A stretch of DNA of 34,679 bases. Origin: JAFARZ01 sp035651595 (lineage in GTDB: Bacteria > Actinomycetota > Actinomycetes > Streptosporangiales > Streptosporangiaceae). The stretch's first letter is position 1. Each line of letters begins with the position of its first letter. Of this stretch, positions 23,988 to 31,394 are shown piece after piece. The translations under genes were made by a program, and so were the position numbers. The notes beneath the pieces are model-generated. The model worked only from the letters and a program-made list of their open reading frames with translations, was not told where the DNA came from and made no database searches. The stretch is from the NCBI GenBank assembly GCA_035651595.1, contig DASRFJ010000036.1:1-34679 (forward strand), given 5' to 3'.

Positions 23988-24748
23988 GCATCTCTGCGAG
24001 CCAGCGCCCAGGCACCGGCGGCGAGCGCGACCGCGGCGTACCCGCACAGCAGGCCAAACGAGACCGGGGCCGACAGTGAGTGCGCCACCGGCTTGACCGC
24101 GGTCATCGAGTTCTCCGCCATCATCATCGGCAGGAACTTGTCCACCGCGTGCTGTGCCGAGTCGCCCAGCGGGACGATCACCAGCGGCAGCACGAACAGC
24201 ACGCCCACGACGGCGCAGATCGCACCGGCGGTGTGCCGGATGATGGCGCCCAGCGCCAGTCCGATAAGCGCGACCAGGGCGGGATAGGCGCCCGCCATCA
24301 AAACCGCGCGCAGCACACCCGGCTGGCCGAGCGACGTGTGCGGCGCCGGGTTCTGAAGCGCGGCCTGCCCCGCCCAGAAGGCCCCGAACGCCAGGACCTC
24401 CCCGGCGACCAGCGTGATGGCGGCCAGCACGCCTGCCTTGGCGGCCAGCACGCGGGGACGGCTCGGCACGGCGGCGAACGTGGCGCGGATCAGGCCGGAG
24501 GCGAACTCGGTGGTGATCACCAGCACGCCGAGAATGCCCGCCACCAGCTGGCCGAGCGCCAGCCCGCTGTAGCTGTCGCTGACGCCATCAAAGGATGCCT
24601 TGTCGGACGCCGACATGCTGCTCCAGTGCTGACTTTTCATGACAAGGATCGCCAGGCCGATCATGCCGGCCGCGAACACGGCCATCGTCCACCAGGTGGA
24701 CCTGACGCTGCGCAGCTTGCGCCACTCCATCTGCGCGACCGCGGTCAT
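23984..24748 (-). CDS. ABC-2 type exporter permease
   Basis: A 254-aa integral membrane protein with six predicted helices. They follow an amphipathic start AQMEWRKLRSVRSTWWTMAVFAAGMIGLAIL and include LGQLVAGILGVLVITTEFASGLIRATFAAVPSRPRVL, GEVLAFGAFWAGQAAL, PALVALIGLALGAIIRHTAGA and ICAVVGVLFVLPLVIVPLG. The FASGLIRATFAAVPSR segment is typical of actinobacterial ABC-2 permeases. It pairs with the ATPase gene directly upstream (ATGA overlap) and is followed by the kinase with another ATGA overlap. Two permease subunits should join two ATPase subunits. The substrate is probably an amphipathic compound or peptide, given the linked two-component system (inference). Confidence 0.9.
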   Translation of the reverse strand: MTAVAQMEWRKLRSVRSTWWTMAVFAAGMIGLAILVMKSQHWSSMSASDKASFDGVSDSYSGLALGQLVAGILGVLVITTEFASGLIRATFAAVPSRPRVLAAKAGVLAAITLVAGEVLAFGAFWAGQAALQNPAPHTSLGQPGVLRAVLMAGAYPALVALIGLALGAIIRHTAGAICAVVGVLFVLPLVIVPLGDSAQHAVDKFLPMMMAENSMTAVKPVAHSLSAPVSFGLLCGYAAVALAAGAWALARRDA

Positions 24749-25467
24749 GACAGCCTCCCCGAATAGTCGGTGACGGAATCGGTCAGCTGGAAGAACGCCT
24801 CTTCCAGCGAGTTGCTGCGCGCCTGGAGCTCACCGACCGTGGTCTGGGCCAGCAGCCGCCCCTGGCCGATCACGATCAGGTCCTCCGCGGTGGCCGCGAT
24901 CTCGCTGATCAGGTGGCTGGACACCAGCACGGTCCGGCCCTGCGCGGCGAAGTTCCGCAGCAGGGTGCGGATCCAGCGGATGCCTTCCGGGTCCAGTCCG
25001 TTGACCGGCTCGTCGAGTAGCAGCGTGCCGGGGTCGCCGAGCAGCGCCGCGGCGATGCCGAGCCGCTGGGACATGCCCAGCGAGAACTTCCCGGCCCGGC
25101 GTTCCGCGGCTTTCTCCATGCCGGTGATGGCAAGGACCTCGTCCACGCGCTGGAGCGGGATCTTGTTGCTGACCGCCAGGCTCGCCAAATGGGCGCGGGC
25201 GGTGCGGCCCGGATGGAACGCCTTGGCGTCCAGCAGCCCGCCGACCTCGCGCAATGGCCAGGACAATTCGTGATAGGCCGTGCGGTTGATCGTCACATGT
25301 CCCGCGTCCGGCCGGTCCAGGCCCATGATCATGCGCATCGTGGTGGACTTGCCAGCGCCATTCGGGCCAAGAAAACCCGTCACCGTGCCTGGCCGTACGT
25401 CAAAGCTCAGGTTGTCCACCGCGGTCGTCCCGCGGTAGTGCTTGACGAGGCCTCGTGCCTCGATCAT
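24745..25467 (-). CDS. ABC transporter ATP-binding protein (DrrA-like)
   Basis: A 240-aa ATPase, first gene of the minus-strand operon. Walker A is GPNGAGKSTT, the signature LGMSQRLGIAAALLGDP, Walker B LLLDEPVNGLDPEG, and the H-loop is SSHL. DrrA/CcmA-type exporters use the same LSLGMSQR signature and pair with ABC-2 permeases. The ATG at 25467 is chosen because GGGAGG lies 7 nt upstream (family-length protein); a longer frame to 25566 has no homology. The stop overlaps the permease start (ATGA). The upstream region (25468-25622) is shared with the divergent monooxygenase. TAGCGT on the minus strand is a weak -10 candidate there. It is likely autoregulated through the two-component system at the end of the operon. 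Confidence 0.93.
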   Translation of the reverse strand: MIEARGLVKHYRGTTAVDNLSFDVRPGTVTGFLGPNGAGKSTTMRMIMGLDRPDAGHVTINRTAYHELSWPLREVGGLLDAKAFHPGRTARAHLASLAVSNKIPLQRVDEVLAITGMEKAAERRAGKFSLGMSQRLGIAAALLGDPGTLLLDEPVNGLDPEGIRWIRTLLRNFAAQGRTVLVSSHLISEIAATAEDLIVIGQGRLLAQTTVGELQARSNSLEEAFFQLTDSVTDYSGRLS

Positions 25468-25609
25468 CGTCAACCTCCCGTGATGGTCGTTAGTGCCCAC
25501 GCCCCTGTGTGGCGGGCACGTCTCAACGCTAGGAACCAGGCGTGTCCGGCGGTACACGGCGAGCACCCGTCTTCGGGGTGGGGTTTCCCCCAGGAACGGT
25601 GCGCCCCGT

Positions 25610-25615
25610 TATGGT
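25610..25615 (+). promoter_or_regulatory. Leaderless-type -10 box of the FAD monooxygenase gene
   Basis: TATGGT lies 7 nt before ATG 25623, with no ribosome binding site. It is in the region shared with the divergent ABC operon. Confidence 0.5.
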
Positions 25616-25622
25616 TGGGTGA

Positions 25623-26879
25623 ATGCACGTTCTGATCGTGGGTGCGGGGATCGGCGGGCTAAGCGCGGCCTTGTCACTGCATGCCGCCGGCATCGACGCG
25701 TCGGTCATCGACTCGGCCGCCACGCTGCGGCCGCTCGGCGTCGGGATCAACGTGCTGCCGCACGCGGTGCGGGAACTGACCGAACTCGGGCTGGGCGGCG
25801 CGCTGGCGGCAACCGGCGTCGCGACCGCGGAGATGGCCCACTTCGACCGGCACGGCAACCGGATATGGGGGTTCGCCTGCGGGCGGAACGCCGGCTACCA
25901 GTGGCCCCAGTACTCGATCCACCGCGGCGAGCTGCAGATGATCTTGCTCGACGCGGTGCGGGCGCGGCTCGGCTCGGACGCGGTGCGGCCGGGCACCGAG
26001 TTCGTGGCCGCGGAAGCCGCTTCGGATGGGGTGACGGCGCGCGTCCGGGACCGGGTCACCGGTGGCGAGTCGACGGTGCGGGCCGACGCACTGGTCGGGG
26101 CCGACGGGCTGTATTCCGCGGTACGGGCGCAACTGCATCCGGACGAACCGCCGCCGCGATGGAGCGGCGTGATGCTGTGGCGCGGTGTCACTCCGGGAAT
26201 GCCGTTTCTGTCCGGCCGGACGGCGGCGGTGTGCGGCACGAACGCGGCGCTGAAGTTCGTCGCGTACCCGATCTCTCGTAAGGCGGAGGTGCAGGGCGAG
26301 GCGCTGATCAACTGGGTGGCCGAGGTGATGATGCCAGACGCCCATGGCGAGAACGCGGACTGGAACAGGGGCGGGCGGCTGTCGGACGTCCTGCCGTGGT
26401 TCGCCGACTGGAAGTTCGGCTGGCTGGACGTGCCGGCGCTGATCACCGGCGCCGAGCAGATCCTGGAGTACCCGATGGTCGACCGGGACCCGCTGCCGTC
26501 GTGGGGCCGGGACCGGATCACGCTGCTGGGAGACGCCGCCCATCCGATGTACCCGATCGGCGCGAACGGCGGTTCCCAGGCGGTGGTCGACGCGCGGGTG
26601 CTGGCGTACTCGCTGGCGACCGCTCCTTCGGTGGCGGCTGGGCTCGCGGCGTACGAACAGGCGCGCCGGGAAACGGTGAACGCGATCGTGCTCGCCTGCC
26701 GCGACATGCCGGCCGACCGGATGCTGCACATGGTCAGCGTCCGGGCGCCGGACGGATTCGACCAGATCACCGACGTGCTGTCCGCCGCGGAACTGGCCGC
26801 GTTCGACGACGCGTACCGCGGGACTACGCTTCCCGACGTGGCGGCGCTCAACGCCCGCCCGTCATACGACCTGCGGTAA
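25623..26879 (+). CDS. FAD-dependent monooxygenase (PhzS/salicylate-hydroxylase-like)
   Basis: A 418-aa class A flavoprotein hydroxylase that should insert one oxygen atom into an aromatic or phenazine-like substrate using NAD(P)H. The Rossmann FAD motif GAGIGG is at residues 7-12. The middle motif ALVGADGLYSAVRAQL carries the DG signature, and the second FAD motif GDAAHPMYPIGANGGSQAVVDARVLA is complete. The GANGGSQA form is typical of the PhzS-like branch. ATG 25623 follows TATGGT by 7 nt. The enoyl-CoA hydratase gene follows 48 bp downstream on the same strand, suggesting a shared degradation or modification route, but nothing fixes the substrate. Confidence 0.9.
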   Translation: MHVLIVGAGIGGLSAALSLHAAGIDASVIDSAATLRPLGVGINVLPHAVRELTELGLGGALAATGVATAEMAHFDRHGNRIWGFACGRNAGYQWPQYSIHRGELQMILLDAVRARLGSDAVRPGTEFVAAEAASDGVTARVRDRVTGGESTVRADALVGADGLYSAVRAQLHPDEPPPRWSGVMLWRGVTPGMPFLSGRTAAVCGTNAALKFVAYPISRKAEVQGEALINWVAEVMMPDAHGENADWNRGGRLSDVLPWFADWKFGWLDVPALITGAEQILEYPMVDRDPLPSWGRDRITLLGDAAHPMYPIGANGGSQAVVDARVLAYSLATAPSVAAGLAAYEQARRETVNAIVLACRDMPADRMLHMVSVRAPDGFDQITDVLSAAELAAFDDAYRGTTLPDVAALNARPSYDLR

Positions 26880-26927
26880 CGGCGGGACCTGGGATATCAC
26901 GTCGCCGCCGTGATTTCATGGAGCACC

Positions 26928-27743
26928 ATGGACGAGATATCACAGCGGGTACGCTGCACGATCGACAACGGGGTCGCCGACGTACGGCTGAACCGGCCGG
27001 AGAAGCTGAACGCCCTGGACCGGGCGATGCTCAGCGCGCTCGTCGAGACCGGCCGTTCGCTTGCCGGGGATTCCTCGGTGCGTGCCGTGGTGCTGTCCGG
27101 CGAGGGCCGCGGGTTCAGCGCCGGCCTGGACTTCGCGGAGTTCCAGGCGATGGCCGACGGCTCGGCCGAAGCGCTGGCCGCGCCGCCCGAGGCGGGCTAC
27201 ACCGGGCCTGCCCAGGTGCTGGCCCAGCGGGCTCCGTATATCTGGGCGGAGCTGCCGGTTCCGGTGATCGCGGCGGTGCACGGGGTTGCGTTCGGCGGCG
27301 GGCTGCAGATCACGCTCGGCGCGGACGTCCGCCTGGTTGCGCCGGACGCGCAGCTGTCGGTGATGGAGATCAAGTGGGGGCTGATCCCGGACATGACCGG
27401 CAGCCAGCTGCTGCCCGAACTGGTGGGCCGCGACGTCGCCAAGGAACTCACCTTCACCGGGCGTGTCGTCAGCGGCAAGGAAGCCGCTGACCTCGGCCTG
27501 GCCACCCGCGTGTCGGCGGATCCGCACGCGGACGCCCTCGCGCTCGCCACCGAGATCGCGGGCAAGAGCCCGGCCGCGATCCGGCACGCCAAGCAGCTGC
27601 TCAACATGGCCGGCCGGGTCTCGCTGCCCGACGGGTTCGCCGCCGAGCAGCAGGCCATCCGCCAGCTGATCGGCAGCCCGGACCAGACCGAGGCGGTCAT
27701 CGCGAACCTCGAGCGCCGCGCCCCAGTGTTTACGGGCGAGTAA
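26928..27743 (+). CDS. Enoyl-CoA hydratase/isomerase family protein (crotonase)
   Basis: A 271-aa crotonase-superfamily enzyme acting on acyl-CoA thioesters. The oxyanion-hole segments are SGEGRGFSAGLDF and HGVAFGGGLQITLGADVRL. A candidate catalytic glutamate is in VMEIKWGLIPDMTGSQLLPELVG. The starting motif VRLNRPEKLNALD is typical. The frame opens at GTG 26910, but ATG 26928 is preferred, with GGAG 6 nt upstream. The gene follows the monooxygenase by 48 bp. Its TAA (27741-27743) abuts the stop of the convergent RelE-type toxin gene. The family has many activities (hydratase, isomerase, thioesterase); this one is not assignable further. Confidence 0.92.
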   Translation: MDEISQRVRCTIDNGVADVRLNRPEKLNALDRAMLSALVETGRSLAGDSSVRAVVLSGEGRGFSAGLDFAEFQAMADGSAEALAAPPEAGYTGPAQVLAQRAPYIWAELPVPVIAAVHGVAFGGGLQITLGADVRLVAPDAQLSVMEIKWGLIPDMTGSQLLPELVGRDVAKELTFTGRVVSGKEAADLGLATRVSADPHADALALATEIAGKSPAAIRHAKQLLNMAGRVSLPDGFAAEQQAIRQLIGSPDQTEAVIANLERRAPVFTGE

Positions 27744-28016
27744 CTACGCCATCGCCCGGTAGATCTCCCGGCGATGCCCTACTCCTACGACCAGAATGAT
27801 CAGCTGCGTGTCCACGACTTGGTAGATGACCCGGTAGTCGCCTACTCGCAGCCGGTACCGATCTTCGTAGCCGACGAGCTTCTTGATGTCGGCGTCTGGG
27901 CGACGTGGATCTTCGCCGAGCGGGGTCACCGCACGCAGGATCGTCAGCGCCGCTGACTGCGGGATTTCCCGCAATTGCCTGACTGCCCGCTCCCGCCAGC
28001 GGAATGCGTACTTCAC
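27744..28016 (-). CDS. RelE/ParE-family toxin
   Basis: A 90-aa toxin of a type II toxin-antitoxin pair, probably an mRNA interferase acting at the ribosome. The family layout is intact: YAFRWRERAVRQLREIPQ (helices 1-2), then the basic strand-rich core DIKKLVGYEDRYRLRVGDYRVIYQVVD, ending LIILVVGVGHRREIYR. The arginines in YRLRVGDYRVIY and the final HRREIYR are the positions that carry catalytic residues in RelE-like toxins. The GTG start overlaps the antitoxin stop (GTGA), so translation is coupled. The antitoxin is upstream, the usual order for neutralising the toxin. Direct abutment with the crotonase stop leaves no terminator. Confidence 0.92.
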   Translation of the reverse strand: MKYAFRWRERAVRQLREIPQSAALTILRAVTPLGEDPRRPDADIKKLVGYEDRYRLRVGDYRVIYQVVDTQLIILVVGVGHRREIYRAMA

Positions 28017-28300
28017 GCGACGCCCTTGCCTGGCTCCTCTTCGAAGATCGCGGCGACGACCTCTGACATGCTGTAAGTCGGTCCGTCGGGGTTCTCCGCT
28101 AGATCACGGTCAGCTTCCCTGGCGAAGTACCTGTCGATGGCTTCTTCGAGGGCGTTGAAGTCTTCGATGGGAACGACAGCCGCGACTGGCTGGCCATTGC
28201 GAGTGACGATCGTGGGTGTGCCCCCCTGGGCTCGCGTGATGATTTCGGCGAAATGCGCCCGGGCGTCGCGGACGCTCAGTTGAGTCTGACTCTCGTCCAT
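28013..28300 (-). CDS. Phd/YefM-family antitoxin
   Basis: A 95-aa antitoxin of the RelE-like toxin encoded just downstream. The N-terminal Phd/YefM fold reads SVRDARAHFAEIITRAQGGTPTIVTRNGQPVAAVVPIEDFNALEE. The C-terminal ~40 acidic residues (READRDLAENPDGPTYSMSEVVAAIFEEEPGK) form the toxin-wrapping tail. ATG 28300 is chosen over a longer open frame to 28411: TACACT lies 6 nt upstream, giving a leaderless message, and the operator palindromes follow directly upstream. It should repress its own promoter, with the toxin as co-repressor. The two genes are probably a single chromosomal TA unit. Confidence 0.92.
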   Translation of the reverse strand: MDESQTQLSVRDARAHFAEIITRAQGGTPTIVTRNGQPVAAVVPIEDFNALEEAIDRYFAREADRDLAENPDGPTYSMSEVVAAIFEEEPGKGVA

Positions 28301-28306
28301 CTCATG

Positions 28307-28331
28307 AGTGTACCCAAAATTGTGTACACAA
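28307..28331 (-). promoter_or_regulatory. Promoter and YefM-type operator of the toxin-antitoxin operon
   Basis: TACACT (28307-28312, minus strand) is the -10 box, 6 nt from the antitoxin ATG. Just upstream, TTGTGTACACAA (28320-28331) is a perfect 12-bp palindrome containing TGTACA. A second, partial TGTACC occurs at 28309-28314, overlapping the -10 box. E. coli YefM/YoeB operators use repeats with a TGTACA core (established), so these are likely the antitoxin binding sites. Confidence 0.75.
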
Positions 28332-28470
28332 GACCCATCGATGTACGTCCATCCTCTATCGCGTCGGCCTAGCTCCAGCATCGCTCCCCCTCCTTGGTTA
28401 GGACGAGGCAACGTTACAAGGAGCCACCGACATTCTCCGGCGCGTACGCGCAGCGCGAACCGTCAGGGGG

Positions 28471-29355
28471 CTACCAGTGGTGCGTGGTGGCGTGGGAGTG
28501 ACGGCGAATGACTTCGGTGTCCTCGGGCGGCTCGTAGACGGACTGGACCGCTACCCGACCCGGACCGTGCAGCCGGACCCAGATGTTGCGGTAGCTCCAG
28601 CGGTTGCTCCAGAACGCGAAGCCGCGGTTCCGCGGGTACTCCAGGTGCAGGTTCAGCCGAACTGACACGTCCCGGTAGAGCAGCGAGCTGGGCTGGATCA
28701 GCAGGCTCTGCCCGGGCTGGAGGTCCCGGATGAACGTGTTGCCCGGGGCGTGCAGCAGCAGCAGACCGGGCGCGTCCCGCGCGGTGAACACGTCGCCGAA
28801 CTGCCCCATCGGGTAGTGGGTCTCCTCGTCGTCCCGATCCTGGCCGGTCACGTACCACACGTCGGTCGAGGTCCAGTCGTAGCTGATGTTGCCGGTGGCG
28901 CACAGGAACCGGTGCTCGCGCACCCACATCTGCTGGCCGTGCTGGAGCGGCAGCGCGACGACCTCGCCGGCGTGGTTGTCGGACAGCGCCAGATGGCCTG
29001 GGCCGCGCGCCTCCACCATGATCAGCGGCAGGCCCGCCATCATGCGCTTCCAGCCGCCGCGCATCGACATGTTGCTGAGCTGGGCCTGGGTGTCGGTCCA
29101 TAGCAGGACGTGGTGCGAGAAGTACATCCAGTCGTTCGGAGAAAGATTGAACTCGGCGACCGGGACGGTGGTGCCGGCGATCTGACAGTGCGACTGGCCG
29201 AACTGGAGCCTGGCCATGTCCCGGATGGGCGGCTGCTCGACCCAGCCTGCGTCGCTGACCACCGACCGGACGTCGACTGGCGCGCCGCACAGCGGGCAGG
29301 TCGCCTGGTCCGGGTCGCTCGGCTGACGGCAGTACCGGCAGATGTAGGTGTTCAT
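28471..29355 (-). CDS. AIM24-family protein with N-terminal zinc ribbon (1)
   Basis: A 294-aa protein. Residues 1-26 hold a zinc-ribbon motif, CRYC and CPLC, with spacing of 11 residues between the pairs. The rest is an AIM24/TIGR00266-type beta-sandwich, with VAEFNLSPNDWMYFSHHVLLW, GPGHLALSDNHAGEVVALPL, REHRFLCATGNISYDW, APGNTFIRDLQPGQSLLIQPSSLL and ending WVRLHGPGRVAVQSVY. It is ~40% similar by eye to the neighbouring AIM24 protein, so the pair arose by duplication. The 9-bp gap to the upstream gene and the shared strand suggest co-transcription. GAGG precedes ATG 29355 by about 9 nt. Role unknown; AIM24 proteins occur with SPFH and membrane-stress modules. Confidence 0.85.
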   Translation of the reverse strand: MNTYICRYCRQPSDPDQATCPLCGAPVDVRSVVSDAGWVEQPPIRDMARLQFGQSHCQIAGTTVPVAEFNLSPNDWMYFSHHVLLWTDTQAQLSNMSMRGGWKRMMAGLPLIMVEARGPGHLALSDNHAGEVVALPLQHGQQMWVREHRFLCATGNISYDWTSTDVWYVTGQDRDDEETHYPMGQFGDVFTARDAPGLLLLHAPGNTFIRDLQPGQSLLIQPSSLLYRDVSVRLNLHLEYPRNRGFAFWSNRWSYRNIWVRLHGPGRVAVQSVYEPPEDTEVIRRHSHATTHHW

Positions 29356-29364
29356 GCCACTGCC

Positions 29365-30174
29365 TCAGTCCGAGTGGTGGTGGACGTACATCGACTGGAT
29401 GCCGACCCGGCCGGGGCCGGTCATCTCCGCGAGGTACATGCCGTGGCGCATGAAGCCGGTCTTCAGCGGCATCTGCTGCGCCTGCATCTGCACCGAGGAG
29501 TCCTTGTACAGGAACCCGCCCGGCTCGACGAGGATCTTTTCTCCCGGCCGCAGCGTGCGTTCCAGCACGTTGCCGTTGCCGTGCAGCATCAGCACGCCAG
29601 GATGGCTGGCGGTGACGAACCGGTCCATGTACATGCCGTTGCCGCCGTGCAGCAGGTTGACCAGTCCCTTGATGCGCACGAACGAGTACTGGATGCTGTG
29701 ACTCGCGACGAGGAAGGCGTGCTCACGGACGTCCAGTTCCATGCCCGGGTGCAGCGGCAGCACGACCAGCTCGCCGGGCGCGTCGCGGGAGAACGCGATG
29801 CGGCCGGGGCCGTTGGCGACCGTCACGATGTGCGGCATTCCGCCGATGCTGCGCTTCATTCCGCCGCCCGTGTTCAGGCTGGACAGCGGGACGGACTCGT
29901 CCTTCCACAGGAGAACGTGGTGCTCGAAGTAGAGCCCGTCCTGCGGATGCAGGTTCACCTCGGCCACCGGGACGAGTTCGCCCTCGACCTGGCAGACACT
30001 GCTGGAGAACCGGAATTCGGTCATGTCCCGGAGCTTGGGCGCTTCACGCCAGCCGGAGTCGCTGACCTTGTCCTGCTCGTTGAGCGGGGCCCCGCACGTC
30101 ATGCAACTGGTGGTGCCTGGCTGATTCTGCGCCTGGCACCAGCGGCACTGGATCATATCCACGGGACGGAACAT
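29365..30174 (-). CDS. AIM24-family protein with N-terminal zinc ribbon (2)
   Basis: A 269-aa paralogue of the downstream gene. The zinc ribbon CRWC and CMTC (residues 10-27) is followed by the AIM24 sandwich: VAEVNLHPQDGLYFEHHVLLW, GPGRIAFSRDAPGELVVLPLHPGMELDVREHAFLVA, LHGNGNVLERTLRPGEKILVEPGGFLY and the end MTGPGRVGIQSMYVHHH. Start ATG 30174 is taken; ATG 30156 is a possible alternative. The start is only 32 bp from the ATG of the divergent SPFH gene, so the two promoters must overlap or sit inside the coding sequence. The paired arrangement with an SPFH/zinc-ribbon protein suggests one membrane-associated complex (inference). Confidence 0.85.
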   Translation of the reverse strand: MFRPVDMIQCRWCQAQNQPGTTSCMTCGAPLNEQDKVSDSGWREAPKLRDMTEFRFSSSVCQVEGELVPVAEVNLHPQDGLYFEHHVLLWKDESVPLSSLNTGGGMKRSIGGMPHIVTVANGPGRIAFSRDAPGELVVLPLHPGMELDVREHAFLVASHSIQYSFVRIKGLVNLLHGGNGMYMDRFVTASHPGVLMLHGNGNVLERTLRPGEKILVEPGGFLYKDSSVQMQAQQMPLKTGFMRHGMYLAEMTGPGRVGIQSMYVHHHSD

Positions 30175-30193
30175 AGCAGGTCATCCCCGTCAT

Positions 30194-30200
30194 AAGGAGG
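30194..30200 (+). promoter_or_regulatory. Strong ribosome binding site of the SPFH gene
   Basis: AAGGAGG ends 6 nt before ATG 30207 and is a near-perfect anti-16S match. It stands out in a window where most first genes have no Shine-Dalgarno sequence. Confidence 0.7.
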
Positions 30201-30206
30201 GCCTGT

Positions 30207-31388
30207 ATGACTAAGTTGGAAAAACGGTATGGTTTGCGCATGGCACTGCTCGGGCGGGAATTCATCGCGGTACCCGATGACCGCAAAGGTCAGATCGTCT
30301 TCAAGTGGCCGGACATCACCATCCGCCGTTTCACGCGCGCGATCGTGAACGCGGACGAGATGGCCCTGTTCGTCAACACCGGCCAGGTCGTGCAGACCCT
30401 GGGTCCGGGGCGGCACCAGATCGACGCGAACGAGCTGCCCGGTCTGGGGGCGCTCATCGACCACGTCAGCGGCGGGAACGCGTACCGGGCGGAGCTGTAC
30501 TTCGTCGGCACCAGGGAGTTCACCGGATTCCGGTTCGGGGGCCGGGTGGACGACGTTCAGGACCCGCGGACCGGGCTTGTGGTGACGCTGCGTGTGTTCG
30601 GCGACTACGCGCTGCGGGTGGCTGACCCGGTGCGGCTGATCACGAACCTGACCGCCACCGTGGATGTGTCCGACAACGAGCGGATCGCCTCCTGGGTGAG
30701 CGACCAGCTCCTCAAGGTGCTGCGGACGAACGTCACCACCCAGATCGTCCGCAACGGATGGCCGATCCTCGGGCTGATGGCGTATTCGGCCGAGATCGAG
30801 CAGTCCGCCATCGAGACCGGCAACGGGCAGCTCGACGCGTACGGGATCGAGCTGACCCGGATGGGTAACTTCGACATCAACCTCAAGCCAGAGGACGAGG
30901 CCCAGCTCAAGCAGCTCGCGAAGGACACGTCGTACTCGCAGCTGGCCGGCGGGTTCCAGCGGTACGCCGCGGGCGAGATGGCGCTGGGCGCCGGTCAGGG
31001 CATGGCGCAGGGCGGCGCCGGCACCGAGGCGGCGTTCCTCGCCGCCGGCTTCGGCATGGGAAACGTGCTGGGCGGCCAGGCGGCACCGCCGCCGCCGGGG
31101 CCACCCGGTCAGTACGGGCAGCAGCCACCGTACGGCCAGCAGCCGCAGGGGCCTGGGCCGCAGGGGCAGGGACCGCAGGGGCCTGGGCCGCAGGGCGGGG
31201 CACCGGCGCCCGCGCCGGCCGGTGTCGTCTGCGCTCAGTGTCAGGCGGCCAACCCGGCGGGCGCGAAGTTCTGCATGGGTTGCGGCCAGGCGCTGGCCCC
31301 GGCGGTCCAGCACTGCACCGAATGCGGCACCGAACTGCCGTCGGGCGCGCACTTCTGCTCGTCGTGCGGCACCCGTGTCGGCGGCTGA
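30207..31388 (+). CDS. SPFH-domain protein with C-terminal double zinc ribbon (YdjI-like)
   Basis: A 393-aa protein. Residues ~15-260 form an SPFH/band-7 domain of the virion-core/YdjI type: MALLGREFIAVPDDRKGQIVFKWPD, then ITIRRFTRAIVNADEMALFVNTGQVVQTLGPGRH and NGQLDAYGIELTRMGNFDINLKPEDEAQ. A Gly/Gln/Pro linker (~265-340, PGQYGQQPPYGQQPQGPGPQ) leads to two zinc ribbons with CAQC/CMGC and CTEC/CSSC pairs. In Bacillus subtilis, YdjI is such a protein and works with the PspA-type membrane-stress factor YdjF (established). No PspA is in the window. AIM24 genes are divergent, 32 bp away. A GNAT gene follows 6 bp downstream and is probably co-transcribed. Confidence 0.88.
   Translation: MTKLEKRYGLRMALLGREFIAVPDDRKGQIVFKWPDITIRRFTRAIVNADEMALFVNTGQVVQTLGPGRHQIDANELPGLGALIDHVSGGNAYRAELYFVGTREFTGFRFGGRVDDVQDPRTGLVVTLRVFGDYALRVADPVRLITNLTATVDVSDNERIASWVSDQLLKVLRTNVTTQIVRNGWPILGLMAYSAEIEQSAIETGNGQLDAYGIELTRMGNFDINLKPEDEAQLKQLAKDTSYSQLAGGFQRYAAGEMALGAGQGMAQGGAGTEAAFLAAGFGMGNVLGGQAAPPPPGPPGQYGQQPPYGQQPQGPGPQGQGPQGPGPQGGAPAPAPAGVVCAQCQAANPAGAKFCMGCGQALAPAVQHCTECGTELPSGAHFCSSCGTRVGG
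31143..31195 (+). repeat. Short tandem repeat in the SPFH gene linker
   Basis: A 23-nt block beginning CCGCAGGGGCCTGGG occurs at 31143-31165 and again at 31173-31195 (period 30). It encodes repeats of PGPQG in the disordered linker between the SPFH domain and the zinc ribbons. Such repeats are prone to copy-number change, but in-frame change would only alter linker length. Confidence 0.7.
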
Positions 31389-31394
31389 GTCTGC

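Noticed and set aside
31143..31195. Direct repeats that could be a CRISPR-like array
   Set aside because: Only two 23-nt copies with 7-nt spacing inside a coding linker. No spacers and no cas genes.
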